From Pseudanabaena sp. FACHB-2040 (GTDB taxonomy: Bacteria; Cyanobacteriota; Cyanobacteriia; Phormidesmidales; Phormidesmidaceae): 64,000 nucleotides of DNA. The DNA lies in NCBI RefSeq assembly GCF_014696715.1, contig NZ_JACJQO010000010.1, positions 1-64,000 on the forward strand. The letters run 5' to 3'. Shown one piece after another: positions 7,853 through 15,333 of the stretch. The notes below the pieces were generated by a model. It did no database searches, was not told the origin of the DNA, and saw only the letters and a list, made by a program, of their open reading frames with translations. Within the stretch, counting starts at the first letter, position 1, and every line of letters begins with the position of its first letter. The translations under genes and the position numbers were made by a program.

Positions 7853-8272
7853 ATGAATCTGCGTGAACGGGTGCAAGAAATGCTCGATTTTCAGAAGACA
7901 AACCCAACAGTAGAAGAAAGCTACGAGCACTTTTATGACGAAAATGTAGTCGTACAAGAGAACTCGCAACCGCCTCGAGTAGGGCGTGCTCTTAGTATTG
8001 AGCGCCAGCGACAGATGAATGCAAATGTGCAGGAAATCCATGAATTCAAGATCGGCGCTGTGCTGGTAGATGGCTTTAGTGAAGCCCATCCCCTAGACGG
8101 TCGCTCCGTCATTGAAATGCACATTGAAATTACAACGTTAGATGGCTACCGTATCCGCATTGAGGAGTTGGGGCTACAGACTTGGAAAGAGGGTCGCATT
8201 ATTCATGAACGCTATTTCTATGACCCCGGTAACTTTAGCGGCAAGGCCAAAGAGATCAATGCACTGCACTGA
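7853..8272 (+). CDS. SnoaL/NTF2-like domain protein
   Basis: 139 residues with the cone-shaped NTF2-like fold pattern: an N-terminal helix ERVQEMLDFQ, then VEESYEHFYDENVVVQEN (the typical Y..F.D..V segment), a central strand region and a terminal EGRIIHERYFYDPGNF. Members are small isomerases, cyclases or ligand-binding proteins. It lies 70 bases after the EthD gene with GAAGGAC upstream, and probably belongs to the same unit. No specific substrate can be named. Confidence 0.8.
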   Translation: MNLRERVQEMLDFQKTNPTVEESYEHFYDENVVVQENSQPPRVGRALSIERQRQMNANVQEIHEFKIGAVLVDGFSEAHPLDGRSVIEMHIEITTLDGYRIRIEELGLQTWKEGRIIHERYFYDPGNFSGKAKEINALH

Positions 8273-8307
8273 TCTCTAAGTGAGAGTATTTAAGTGATTG
8301 AGAGTGT

Positions 8308-8754
8308 CTAAGCCTGCTCCCAAATTTGCCGAATCTCACCGGGAAGCCGCGTAGCGATTTCCTGATTTCGTTCTTTAGGTAAGATTTCTTTTGTAGCTGA
8401 GAACACTGCCCCGGCAACTTCTTCAGGAGCCACCCCTTCCGGTAATGCTCCCTCTTGCTTTAGGCGCAGCATAAAAGTTCCTGGCTTAATATGCAGGTCT
8501 TGCGCAGGACTAATCCGGCTGAAGAAAGCAACCATCACGTTGGGATCTTGCCAAAGATCTACGACATCTTGCTCAGATTCAGGCGCTCTTTCTTTGAGGT
8601 CTGCTTCAATTTGGTTGCTTGTTTTGTTCAACATCATGTCCCGCAAAATTCGGAACACGATATTCGTTGCGCGTTCGGCTTCGTTAACCGTTTCTAAACT
8701 ACTCCGCGCTATGACTTTGTCCAGAAATGATTGCTGTTGTGCTTGTCCTACCAT
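8308..8754 (-). CDS. DUF2267-family protein
   Basis: 148 residues from MVGQAQQQ. The family pattern is visible: FLDKVIARSSLETVNEAERATNIVFRILRDML-like first half and, near the end, VFSATKEILPKERNQEIATRLPGEIRQIW, the LP..IR.LW ending characteristic of DUF2267. ATG 8754 is chosen over 8778 because GAGAA stands just before it. Function unknown; family members are often stress-associated. Confidence 0.75.
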   Translation of the reverse strand: MVGQAQQQSFLDKVIARSSLETVNEAERATNIVFRILRDMMLNKTSNQIEADLKERAPESEQDVVDLWQDPNVMVAFFSRISPAQDLHIKPGTFMLRLKQEGALPEGVAPEEVAGAVFSATKEILPKERNQEIATRLPGEIRQIWEQA

Positions 8755-8980
8755 GATTTCTCGCTGCGGTTTTAACAAAAATAATTCAGATTAGTTCAGG
8801 TCGTTGTGAGCTAACCTGTATCGTTCTCATTACATGTTGCGAAGTGTAAAGAGATGCTCCATCATTCCTTTGGCAGAGTTATTTAGAGGATGTTCTGAGC
8901 CAGACAGTAGTCGCTCAGGGATAAATTGAAATTTGCGAGATAATAGCGGTTTAACTCAGCTATTACCCTGCTAAGCGAGA

Positions 8981-9304
8981 ATGAAAAAATCTATTTCTAC
9001 CTTGATCAAAAGGCTCTCGACAGTTCTGATTCCTACTGCTGTAGGGCTAGAAGGTTGGGCGCTCTATACTACGCTGGCGGGTCGTACCTTACCAGGCTTT
9101 TTGATTCCGGTGCTGTGGTTGGGCGGCTTTGCCCTTGTTGCTCATTCGGTTGAAGGGGTAGTTGCAGCGGTATATGCCGCGAAAAAGCAGGAAGACCCTG
9201 TGCGCTGGGGCTTTTATACCTTTTTGGTGGGCACAGTGGGGCTGCTAGAGCTGTTTGAACTAGGGCGGCTTGGGGCAGGGCAAGAGTCGCTTGAAACGCC
9301 CTGA
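8981..9304 (+). CDS. Small membrane protein of unknown function
   Basis: 107 residues with three probable membrane segments (about residues 13-31, 38-66, 75-94). Basic N-terminus MKKSISTLIKR suggests the N-in orientation. I do not recognise a named family with certainty; similar small membrane proteins occur in proteobacteria and cyanobacteria. It stands alone between DUF2267 (minus) and the CHRD gene. Confidence 0.6.
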   Translation: MKKSISTLIKRLSTVLIPTAVGLEGWALYTTLAGRTLPGFLIPVLWLGGFALVAHSVEGVVAAVYAAKKQEDPVRWGFYTFLVGTVGLLELFELGRLGAGQESLETP

Positions 9305-9438
9305 TGGTGGGGAGCGCGTCTCCCTCCGGAAAAAATATGCAGATTTGCCAATCCGATTGCTGCGATCGCACGTATCTACTTTAGGAGACTGGCTCCCTGG
9401 TACGAAATTTTGCAGCAAACGAAGCCTGAGGATTGACG

Positions 9439-10038
9439 ATGATCAAAACAGGATTGGCAGCGGCTTTGGTGGCAGGAGCTACGGCTGTGCTACTGCCCAT
9501 GACAGCGGAGGCTGCTTCTTTTGCCTACACTACGCAACTGCGCGGTAGTAACGAGGTGCCTCCGAACGCGAGTCCGGCGACTGGTATGGCGACTGGCTCT
9601 CTGCTAGGCGACCCCGACAACTGGGAGTTTACCTACAGCCTCGATTTTGCAGACTTGTCGGCTGAACTGATTTTGGCCCACATCCACGTGGCAGCCATGC
9701 CGATGGGGCTGCCTCCCACTCAGCAGACTGGCCCGGTGGTTCACGATTTAGACAGCCCGCCGTTGGGGGCAACCAGCGGCTCTATCGTGGGCAACTGGAC
9801 TTCTGATGAAGTCGTTGCCGCCGGAGTCGATCCCACGGTGGTCTATGAGCGATTCTTGGCGGGGCAGTACTACTTCAACCTGCACTCGAATACGCCAGAG
9901 TTTGCAGCACCGGGCGAAATTCGCGGCCAGATTGAGTTTGACGACGCTGCTGCTGTTCCCGAACCTGCTGCGGTCTTGGGCCTGCTTGCAGTTGGGGCCG
10001 TGGGCTTTGGGGCAACTCGCAAGAAGCAGATTGCCTAA
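9439..10038 (+). CDS. CHRD-domain secreted protein with PEP-CTERM sorting signal
   Basis: 199 residues. Signal peptide at the N-terminus (TGLAAALVAGATAVLLPMTAEAA). The CHRD domain runs from TTQLRGSNEVPPNASPATG through AHIHVAAMPMG to FNLHSNTPEFAAPGEIRGQI, the NVHS/H...PGEIRGQ signature. The C-terminus is a PEP-CTERM tail: VPEPAAVLGLLAVGAVGFGA, a membrane helix and a basic end RKKQIA. It is therefore exported, then processed by an exosortase-type system. ATG 9439 has GAGGATT upstream; a TTG at 9433 is possible. A good rho-independent terminator follows at 10099-10130. Confidence 0.9.
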   Translation: MIKTGLAAALVAGATAVLLPMTAEAASFAYTTQLRGSNEVPPNASPATGMATGSLLGDPDNWEFTYSLDFADLSAELILAHIHVAAMPMGLPPTQQTGPVVHDLDSPPLGATSGSIVGNWTSDEVVAAGVDPTVVYERFLAGQYYFNLHSNTPEFAAPGEIRGQIEFDDAAAVPEPAAVLGLLAVGAVGFGATRKKQIA

Positions 10039-10098
10039 CGCTTTTCAGCGAACCCTTGTCCAAGCGGGTTTGCACCCATTAGATTTAAGCCAGAATGA

Positions 10099-10130
10099 AA
10101 GCCTTGGGAGTCATCCTCCAAGGCTTTTTT
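10099..10130 (+). terminator. Rho-independent terminator of the CHRD gene
   Basis: Stem AAGCCTTGG (10099-10107) / CCAAGGCTT (10118-10126) followed by six T (10125-10130). A canonical terminator 60 bases after the CHRD stop codon. Confidence 0.85.
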
Positions 10131-10160
10131 CCTTTTCAAGGCTGGAAACGGTTGCCCCGA

Positions 10161-10658
10161 CTAGCGCTGCAAATCTTGCTCGGCAGCGTTTAAAAACAGC
10201 AGCACAAGGCCCACGCAGCCGATGAAGCGAAAGGCGGGCTGCTGACCGTTCCAAATCTCTGATTGCCACATGGCAAACCACTCGCCGCCCACCACCATAA
10301 AGCCGACAAACCAAAACAAAAAGGCCAGAGTAAGCCCTGCGATCGCAACTCCCTTAGCCCGATCAAACGCCTGAGCGGGCTCTTTCACTGCCTTTAATAG
10401 CTGAAAAGCTCCCAGCAAACACAGGGTTGCGATCGCACCTTCTGTCCCGACCAAAACCCCGTAAGCTGCCCAGTGGGCTGTAGGAGCCGTAATCGCCCGC
10501 CACAGCAGCCGATTATCGGGAAACGTCGTGTCCATGCTCATGACGTGCTGGATGTAGAGAAAGTTTGATGACGGGTCTTGAAGATTGTTCACGGTAATCA
10601 CTAGCGCCAGCAGGCCAATCGCCGCCACCAGCGCAACTTTAGAAAATCGAACAACCAT
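10161..10658 (-). CDS. DUF2165-family small integral membrane protein
   Basis: 165 residues from MVVRFSKVALV, four membrane segments. Family features: ALVITVNNLQDPSSNFLYIQHVMSMD in the first loop (the NN..D...N..F..HVL.MD signature of DUF2165) and a final segment with FRFIGCVGLVLLFLN. Start ATG 10658 has AGGAG seven bases upstream; the longer frame from 10703 is not needed. Function unknown. Confidence 0.8.
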   Translation of the reverse strand: MVVRFSKVALVAAIGLLALVITVNNLQDPSSNFLYIQHVMSMDTTFPDNRLLWRAITAPTAHWAAYGVLVGTEGAIATLCLLGAFQLLKAVKEPAQAFDRAKGVAIAGLTLAFLFWFVGFMVVGGEWFAMWQSEIWNGQQPAFRFIGCVGLVLLFLNAAEQDLQR

Positions 10659-10715
10659 CACAACTCTCCTGGGTAGGTACACGCGAACCATCTTGGGAGG
10701 CACTATGCTTAAGGC

Positions 10716-12059
10716 ATGGAGCCAGCCCCTTCCCTGACGCCAGCATTGCCGCCTGTCACCTCAGACATTCCAGAGGTGTTGCCTGGCGTGCCGCTCACTC
10801 AAGAACAGTGGGTTGCCCTGCAAGCATTAGAGCAGTTTGTGAATAGCGACGAAAAGCTTTATCTGCTCACCGGCTATGCGGGCACTGGCAAAACCACGCT
10901 CCTCCAGGTGTTGCTCAACCGCCTGCGGCAGCAGCGTGACCGCCGCAAAGTCGTGCTCACTGCCTTTAGCAACAAAGCCACTAAGGTTCTGTATCGAATG
11001 GCCAGCTTTTGGGGGCTGGATATCGACTGCATGACCTGCTGCCAGCTTTTGGCCCTCAAGCCTGTGATCGATGAGCAGACAGGCAAACAGTTTTTTCAGT
11101 CTGACCGCAAGCAGGCCAGCCAGATCGACCGCTTTCGCCTGGTGATTGTGGATGAGTGCTCCATGATCAATCAGGAAATGTGGGAACTGCTGGTCAGTGC
11201 GGTTTCAACGCTGCACGGTCGCACTCAGATCCTGTTTGTGGGCGATGCGGCTCAGCTCCCCCCGGTAGGCGAACCCGAGTCTCCCTGTTTTCGCCAGATC
11301 TACCAGCGCTCAGACCTAACTGAAGTGGTGCGCTACGGCGGCGCGATTGGGGTGCTGGCTGAAGATATCCGGCGCAACCTGGAGCGCGATGGCTTTCCTC
11401 ACTTTGGGACGGATGTGAATTGCGATCGCACCGAAGGCTGCTTTGTCATTCGTCGTCGTCCCCAGTGGGAAGCGCTCATGCTCAAAGCCTTCACCAGCAA
11501 GGCCTACCAGAAAAACTCTGACCAAGTGCGAGCGCTGGCCTACACCAACCGACGGGTCAACCAGCTCAATCAAAAAATTCGCTCTGCCATCTACGGAGCC
11601 ACCATCGAGCGGTTTGTGTCAGGAGAGCGGCTGATTGCCATCAACCCCTGCTTGGAAGACGAAGCCGTTGTGCTGCCCACCTCCGCCGAATGCGAAGTGA
11701 TAGAAGCCGCCGCAGGCTATTCTGGCTCTTGGCCTGTATGGTTTTTGGAGGTCAAAACCGAGGAGCGAGAACAGCGACTGCTGCGAGTGCTCCACGAAAC
11801 TGGGCTACCTGAGTACCGGCTTAAGCTCGATGCCTTTGCCCAGGAAAAGCGCTGGACTGAGTTTTGGGAACTCAAGCAGCTCTTCCATGAAGTGGACTAC
11901 GCCTACAGCCTAACCATTCACAAAAGCCAGGGTTCGACGTTTCAAGATGTGTTTGTCGATGTGCCGTCGATGGCTACTAACCGCAATGTAATTGAACGAA
12001 ATCAGCTCTGCTACGTCGCCTTTACCCGCGCCGCCAAGCGCCTGTTTGTCTATCAGTGA
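10716..12059 (+). CDS. SF1 DNA helicase, RecD/Dda-like
   Basis: 447 residues. Walker A GYAGTGKT at residues 53-60; motif Ia with LTAFSNKAT; Walker B VIVDECSMI; motif III ILFVGDAAQLPPVGE; C-terminal UvrD_C_2 region with YSLTIHKSQGSTFQDVFVD (motif V) and QLCYVAFTRAAKRLFVY (motif VI). This is the compact 5'-3' helicase architecture of T4 Dda and short RecD-like enzymes, without the RecD2 N-terminal domain. Role probably in DNA repair or replication restart. No nuclease partner is adjacent. Confidence 0.9.
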   Translation: MEPAPSLTPALPPVTSDIPEVLPGVPLTQEQWVALQALEQFVNSDEKLYLLTGYAGTGKTTLLQVLLNRLRQQRDRRKVVLTAFSNKATKVLYRMASFWGLDIDCMTCCQLLALKPVIDEQTGKQFFQSDRKQASQIDRFRLVIVDECSMINQEMWELLVSAVSTLHGRTQILFVGDAAQLPPVGEPESPCFRQIYQRSDLTEVVRYGGAIGVLAEDIRRNLERDGFPHFGTDVNCDRTEGCFVIRRRPQWEALMLKAFTSKAYQKNSDQVRALAYTNRRVNQLNQKIRSAIYGATIERFVSGERLIAINPCLEDEAVVLPTSAECEVIEAAAGYSGSWPVWFLEVKTEEREQRLLRVLHETGLPEYRLKLDAFAQEKRWTEFWELKQLFHEVDYAYSLTIHKSQGSTFQDVFVDVPSMATNRNVIERNQLCYVAFTRAAKRLFVYQ

Positions 12060-12144
12060 TGAGCGTTTGAAGGGGAAGCTGGCATATCGCGTAATATGAA
12101 AAGTAATACAAACTGTGGGTAGCTTCCCTGTAGCTTCTGTATTC

Positions 12145-12399
12145 ATGGCAAACGCACCCAACAAACGTCGCGTCTCCGTTACTATTGACGCCGACTTGCT
12201 CGACGCCATTGACCAATTCTCAGACAATCGCTCTGCCGTGATTGAAGCAGCCCTACGGCTATGGCGTGCCCAACAGATTCAGGCCCAACTGCGCCAGTTT
12301 TATCAAGACCGTCCCCAAAGCGATATCCAGGAAGAGGAAACTTGGGCACAAGAGACCCAAGATGCAGCCCTCCAACATTGGGATGATGAAAGCCCCTAG
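12145..12399 (+). CDS. MazE-like ribbon-helix-helix antitoxin
   Basis: 84 residues. The N-terminus RRVSVTIDADLLDAIDQF...NRSAVIEAALRLW is a ribbon-helix-helix DNA-binding fold; the acidic C-terminal tail (QEEETWAQETQDAALQHWDDE) fits a toxin-binding segment. It is 17 bases upstream of a truncated MazF/PemK-like frame. The antitoxin looks intact while its toxin is broken, so it may persist as an orphan regulator. Confidence 0.78.
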   Translation: MANAPNKRRVSVTIDADLLDAIDQFSDNRSAVIEAALRLWRAQQIQAQLRQFYQDRPQSDIQEEETWAQETQDAALQHWDDESP

Positions 12400-12416
12400 G
12401 CAGGTACTGAGCCAGG

Positions 12417-12581
12417 ATGACAACGGTTTCCTTCCCACACCAGGGCACGATCTATCTTTCCGAAGCACTGCGCCAAGGCGGCGATACTAAAAAACGTCCA
12501 GTGCTTGTTGTCTCCATTGATGTTCGCAACCAGTACAGCTCCACCTTATTGGTAGTGCCGTTTTCCTCCGATGTTGACTGA
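12417..12581 (+). pseudogene. Truncated MazF/PemK-like toxin
   Basis: 54 codons: GTIYLSEALRQGGDTKKRPVLVVSIDVR, then LLVVPFSSDVD and a stop. The KKRPVLVVS and VVPFSS segments match the first half of the MazF fold, which normally runs to about 105-120 residues. The remaining half is missing; the terminator of the convergent gene begins 16 bases later, suggesting a deletion. A functional ribonuclease is unlikely. Confidence 0.75.
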
Positions 12582-12597
12582 TGACGCCTCCCTTAAA

Positions 12598-12625
12598 AAG
12601 GCTCATGAGTCACCTCACGAGCCTT
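12598..12625 (-). terminator. Terminator of the 12658-13017 gene
   Basis: Twelve-pair stem with one A-C mismatch, arms at 12598-12609 and 12614-12625 around a 4-base loop. On the minus strand it is followed by a T run (five A at 12595-12599 on the plus strand). Confidence 0.8.
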
Positions 12626-12657
12626 GGGGAAACTATTAGGCTTTGAACCAGCGATTG

Positions 12658-13017
12658 CTAGGCACTGCGGCGACGGCGACGCTTGTATTCTGACTTTTTC
12701 TTGTAGCCAACGGCTTGAGCCGCGTCGCTGTCTGGGCCGAACTGGCCTTTGATGGATTCTTTCATGGCTAAAACAGCATTGTGAAAATCCCACTCGGCCT
12801 GACGAACGGCATCGGCGGCGGCTTTGAGCGTAACGGTTAGCTCGGTTTCTTTCTGCTGCTTAGCCAACATGGTTTCATAAACGTCTTTTAGCGCTTCGGG
12901 TGTGGCTTCGCTGCGAACAGGGATGTATTTGGTGACGGTTCCGAGGCCATTGAGTGCGTTGATATCGGCTTCAATGACTTTGCCAGGTAGGCGACGGGTG
13001 ATGTTGACGATTGCCAT
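12658..13017 (-). CDS. Conserved hypothetical protein with basic C-terminus
   Basis: 119 residues. I do not recognise a named family. Visible features: beta-rich N-terminus (MAIVNITRRLPGKVIEADINAL), a long amphipathic helix (TLKAAADAVRQAEWDFHNAVLAMKESIKGQF), a DSDAAQAVGYKKKSEYK motif and a terminal run of arginines (YKRRRRRSA). The GPDSDAAQAVGxKKKSE-plus-basic-tail pattern recalls short proteins seen in other cyanobacteria and some planctomycetes; that is from memory. AGAGGTG lies about nine bases before ATG. Possible nucleic-acid contact through the tail is speculation. Confidence 0.65.
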   Translation of the reverse strand: MAIVNITRRLPGKVIEADINALNGLGTVTKYIPVRSEATPEALKDVYETMLAKQQKETELTVTLKAAADAVRQAEWDFHNAVLAMKESIKGQFGPDSDAAQAVGYKKKSEYKRRRRRSA

Positions 13018-13336
13018 AAAAAAAGCACCTCTTTTGATGGTGTTTTGGAGTGTTCAATGGTCTGCTGCATCTGCTGAAATTGAGTTTCAGGGGGAAGGCG
13101 GCCCTGTGGGGAAACCCAAAATTGCCCCAAGCTAACTTGAGCATTGGAAATGCAGAAAGATCTTTGGGCTGAGCAAAGGGGGTTGCCAGGATGCAAACTA
13201 GCCGCTCCGGCTTGATTTAAGTTGCCCTGCTGCTAAAGCAATTTAACAGTAGCGGAGAAGATGTTGCGGGGATGCCTTTACCAATCAGCTCAGGCAAATG
13301 CTGAAACGTTGATGCACTAGGGGCTTGAAGCGGGTG

Positions 13337-13475
13337 AATAGGCTCTGTCAATGCGTTGTTTATTGATATGCATCAACGTTTATGCTGTTGTGCATTGAGC
13401 AGATGGCATAAAGAGCTGTGCAAATAAAGTATTGCTCTATGCTGAGAGTCTTGTGTATTGACGACAGAGCCTATT
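13337..13475. mobile_element. MITE-like element with 13-bp terminal inverted repeats
   Basis: Arms AATAGGCTCTGTC (13337-13349) and GACAGAGCCTATT (13463-13475) are perfect complements bounding 139 bp with no coding capacity. An internal inverted repeat TTTATGC / GCATAAA lies at 13379-13385 and 13406-13412. The size, perfect ends and lack of a gene fit a miniature inverted-repeat transposable element, probably moved by an IS whose ends begin GGCTCTGTC. No parent IS is in the window. Confidence 0.55.
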
Positions 13476-13813
13476 GGGGTGTCTACAGAATGAGTAGAGG
13501 TTGCGACATAAGGTATCTGGTTGTCGCAAGGGTGTGATGTGCGATCGCAACATCGTATTGCCGATGTAATAGACCTTATTTAACTGTCCACTCAAGGTTC
13601 TCAGAGCTGATTTCTCAAGAGGAGCTAAAGCTGGTAAAGCACAGGAGCGTAGATTTCTTCAGTAGAGTTGTCGGATGTCTGGAGTGCCATGGGGAATGTC
13701 CAGGTTTTTGTGTAAGCTACGGCTGAAACCCCTGATTCTTCGTTAAATCAGCCCAAGTAACCAGCAGAAAACTTACACTTCCGTGCCATGAGCCATCTTT
13801 CTGTAGTGACTAA

Positions 13814-13858
13814 TTCAAAGAGGTCGCTCTACCCCAGTGATAGAGCAACCTCTTTGAA
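13814..13858 (-). terminator. Hairpin terminator downstream of the acidic lipoprotein gene
   Basis: An 18-bp stem with one mismatch (arms 13814-13831 and 13841-13858, loop of nine). It lies 43 bases beyond the stop of the minus-strand gene at 13901. No strong T run follows. Confidence 0.6.
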
Positions 13859-13900
13859 CTGCATTAATGAAGACCTTTTAAGCTTCTTAACTATGAGCAG

Positions 13901-14083
13901 CTAATCTTCTTCTCCTTCTTCCTCTTCTCCTTCTTCCTCTTCTTCTTCACCAATGCCTTCTTCTTCACCGACGCCTTCCTGTTCGGTGCCTGCTTCACAT
14001 CCAACTGAACCAAAAACAAATGATCCTAAAAGCAGACTGAGCCCAATAGCTTTAATTGTTTTACTCAAGATGCTCGTTGCCAT
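13901..14083 (-). CDS. Small lipoprotein with poly-Glu/Gly tail
   Basis: 60 residues. Hydrophobic signal (AIGLSLLLGSFVFGSVG) ending in a lipobox-like SVGC with Cys at residue 29, then a tail made almost only of Glu and Gly (GVGEEEGIGEEEEEEGEEEE). It is probably lipid-anchored and displays a strongly negative tail; cation binding is a possible consequence but is inference. GAGGAA precedes ATG 14083 at good distance, which supports a real gene. The tail is coded by a TCTTCTTCC-type simple repeat, so its length may vary between strains. Confidence 0.7.
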   Translation of the reverse strand: MATSILSKTIKAIGLSLLLGSFVFGSVGCEAGTEQEGVGEEEGIGEEEEEEGEEEEGEED

Positions 14084-14700
14084 AGTAAATTCCTCAACTT
14101 GATTAAATAGCTACTGGATCGAATGATGAATTGGGCAAATTTCTTCACCCTGTAACATTAGCAGACTTGCGAAGACCCTCTGAAGAAGGAAATGTTACAT
14201 TCGTGCCATCAGTCTAGAAGCCTAACCTTGTCTTTTCCTCTAACTTTTGAGCTATATCTAGCTATGATCTACGGGGTGCTGATTCATTTCATGCTACGTC
14301 GGCTAGCGGAAGATTCTGTTTAGAAGTCGGCTCTTAAGGGTGCTGACAAGGATGTTAATTTTTGCCAAGACGGATAGCCGCTAAGCGTTGCCTAGTGAGC
14401 AGTCAATGGTTGAGGTTCAAAATGGTGTGGAGGCTCTGTAGCAAATTAGACTTGCTTCGCAGGGCTAGATAGGGTAGATTCCTGATTTATAGCTGTGTGC
14501 GTGCAGCTTGTCCACCCAAAAATTTGGTCGAACGCTACTGGAAGGAGATTAGGCCCTCCAACCAGCAGCTGACCCCTTCGACAGGATGTAGCTGTCTCGG
14601 AGGCTAGGGTAATTTTACCCGTGGCCGCCCTGAACTGCGTGTGTCTGGGGCGGCCAAGTTTTTGGGATTTCCTACCCTACCGTTTCGGGAGAATCCCAAA
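14084..14700. other. Non-coding stretch (617 bp) with hairpins near its right end
   Basis: No good reading frame. An inverted repeat TGTAACATT / AATGTTACA spans 14151-14199 (31-base loop), close to the promoter side of the lipoprotein gene. At the right end are GGGTAA-tt-TTACCC (14607-14620) and GGCCGCCC / GGGCGGCC (14623-14655) followed by AAGTTTTTGGG. The latter could end an unseen small RNA or act as a leader of the next frame. Confidence 0.45.
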
Positions 14701-14985
14701 ATGCTCTGTTTACCTTACTTGTTATCGTCTGCCCGCCAAGGCGAGGCGACCAGTCCCCTCATCCTTGCAAAGCCGCCTGCACAGCTAGGGCGAGAGCAAT
14801 TGCGCCATATCATCATCGGCTCACCCGAAGGTGTGCGCGGCGCGATTAATCACCTGCACCTGCTGAACTATGCCGAGCAACTCCAGTGGAGCAAGCTGTT
14901 CACCATTCCAGAGTCGGGGATTGTGATTACGCCAGAGCAGGGAGAGGTGTTTAGCTACCTGCTCCGTTACCGGCAGTTACGCTAG
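14701..14985 (+). CDS. Small cyanobacterial hypothetical protein
   Basis: The conserved part is the C-terminal 65 residues: GREQLRHIIIGSPEGVRGAI, then LHLLNYAEQLQWSKL and ITPEQGEVFSYLLRYRQL. I recall short cyanobacterial proteins with the same QLRHxxIGSPxxVRxxIxxLHxxxYAE pattern and no assigned function. The start is unclear: ATG 14701 is used, but TTG at 14800, immediately at the conserved part, is possible, and the frame is open from 14641. Low codon evidence for residues before the conserved region. Confidence 0.55.
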   Translation: MLCLPYLLSSARQGEATSPLILAKPPAQLGREQLRHIIIGSPEGVRGAINHLHLLNYAEQLQWSKLFTIPESGIVITPEQGEVFSYLLRYRQLR

Positions 14986-15333
14986 CCCCCGTTGTTGTAG
15001 TTGAATCCCTGGTTGTTCTCCCCTTCAGCCAGGGATTTCAGAAGCTATACCAATTCTAAAATTTGGAGCCGTGGGCCAGAAGCTTGACAGATAATACCCC
15101 TAATTAGGGGTGTCAGGCAGCAAATCTAACAGATAACTTCGAGCCAAAGAGGTATTGAACGTCAAATTTGACAGTTGATTCCGATGAGACGGGTATTAAA
15201 TACCAGAAATGGCATCTAATACTTCATATCGGGTTATTAAACTTCGGCTTGGCCAGACAACACTTTATATGCCGGTATTAGACGTCATATTTGCCGCTGA
15301 AATACTAGTTAGATAACTGAGGAAGTTGCCAAA
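14986..15333. other. Non-coding stretch (348 bp) with degenerate repeats
   Basis: Contains a 16-bp perfect palindrome ACCCCTAATTAGGGGT (15096-15111) and two related 24-base blocks beginning GGTATT at 15151-15174 and 15274-15297, with weaker relatives between them (GTATTAAATACC, GTTATTAAACTTC). It is more AT-rich than its surroundings and immediately precedes the KWPDD gene, so it may contain that gene's control region. Confidence 0.45.

Larger units (their letters stand above)
13018..13900. other. Long non-coding stretch (883 bp)
   Basis: No convincing reading frame on either strand. It holds an inverted-repeat element at 13337-13475, a foldable segment at 13703-13790 and the terminator-like hairpin at 13814-13858. 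The region lies between two short minus-strand genes in the patchy accessory area. It could hide small RNAs or remnants of mobile DNA. Confidence 0.5.

Noticed and set aside
9270-9548. Plus-strand frame bridging to the CHRD gene
   Set aside because: Wrong frame relative to the CHRD protein and no ribosome site; the CHRD frame from 9439 explains the region.
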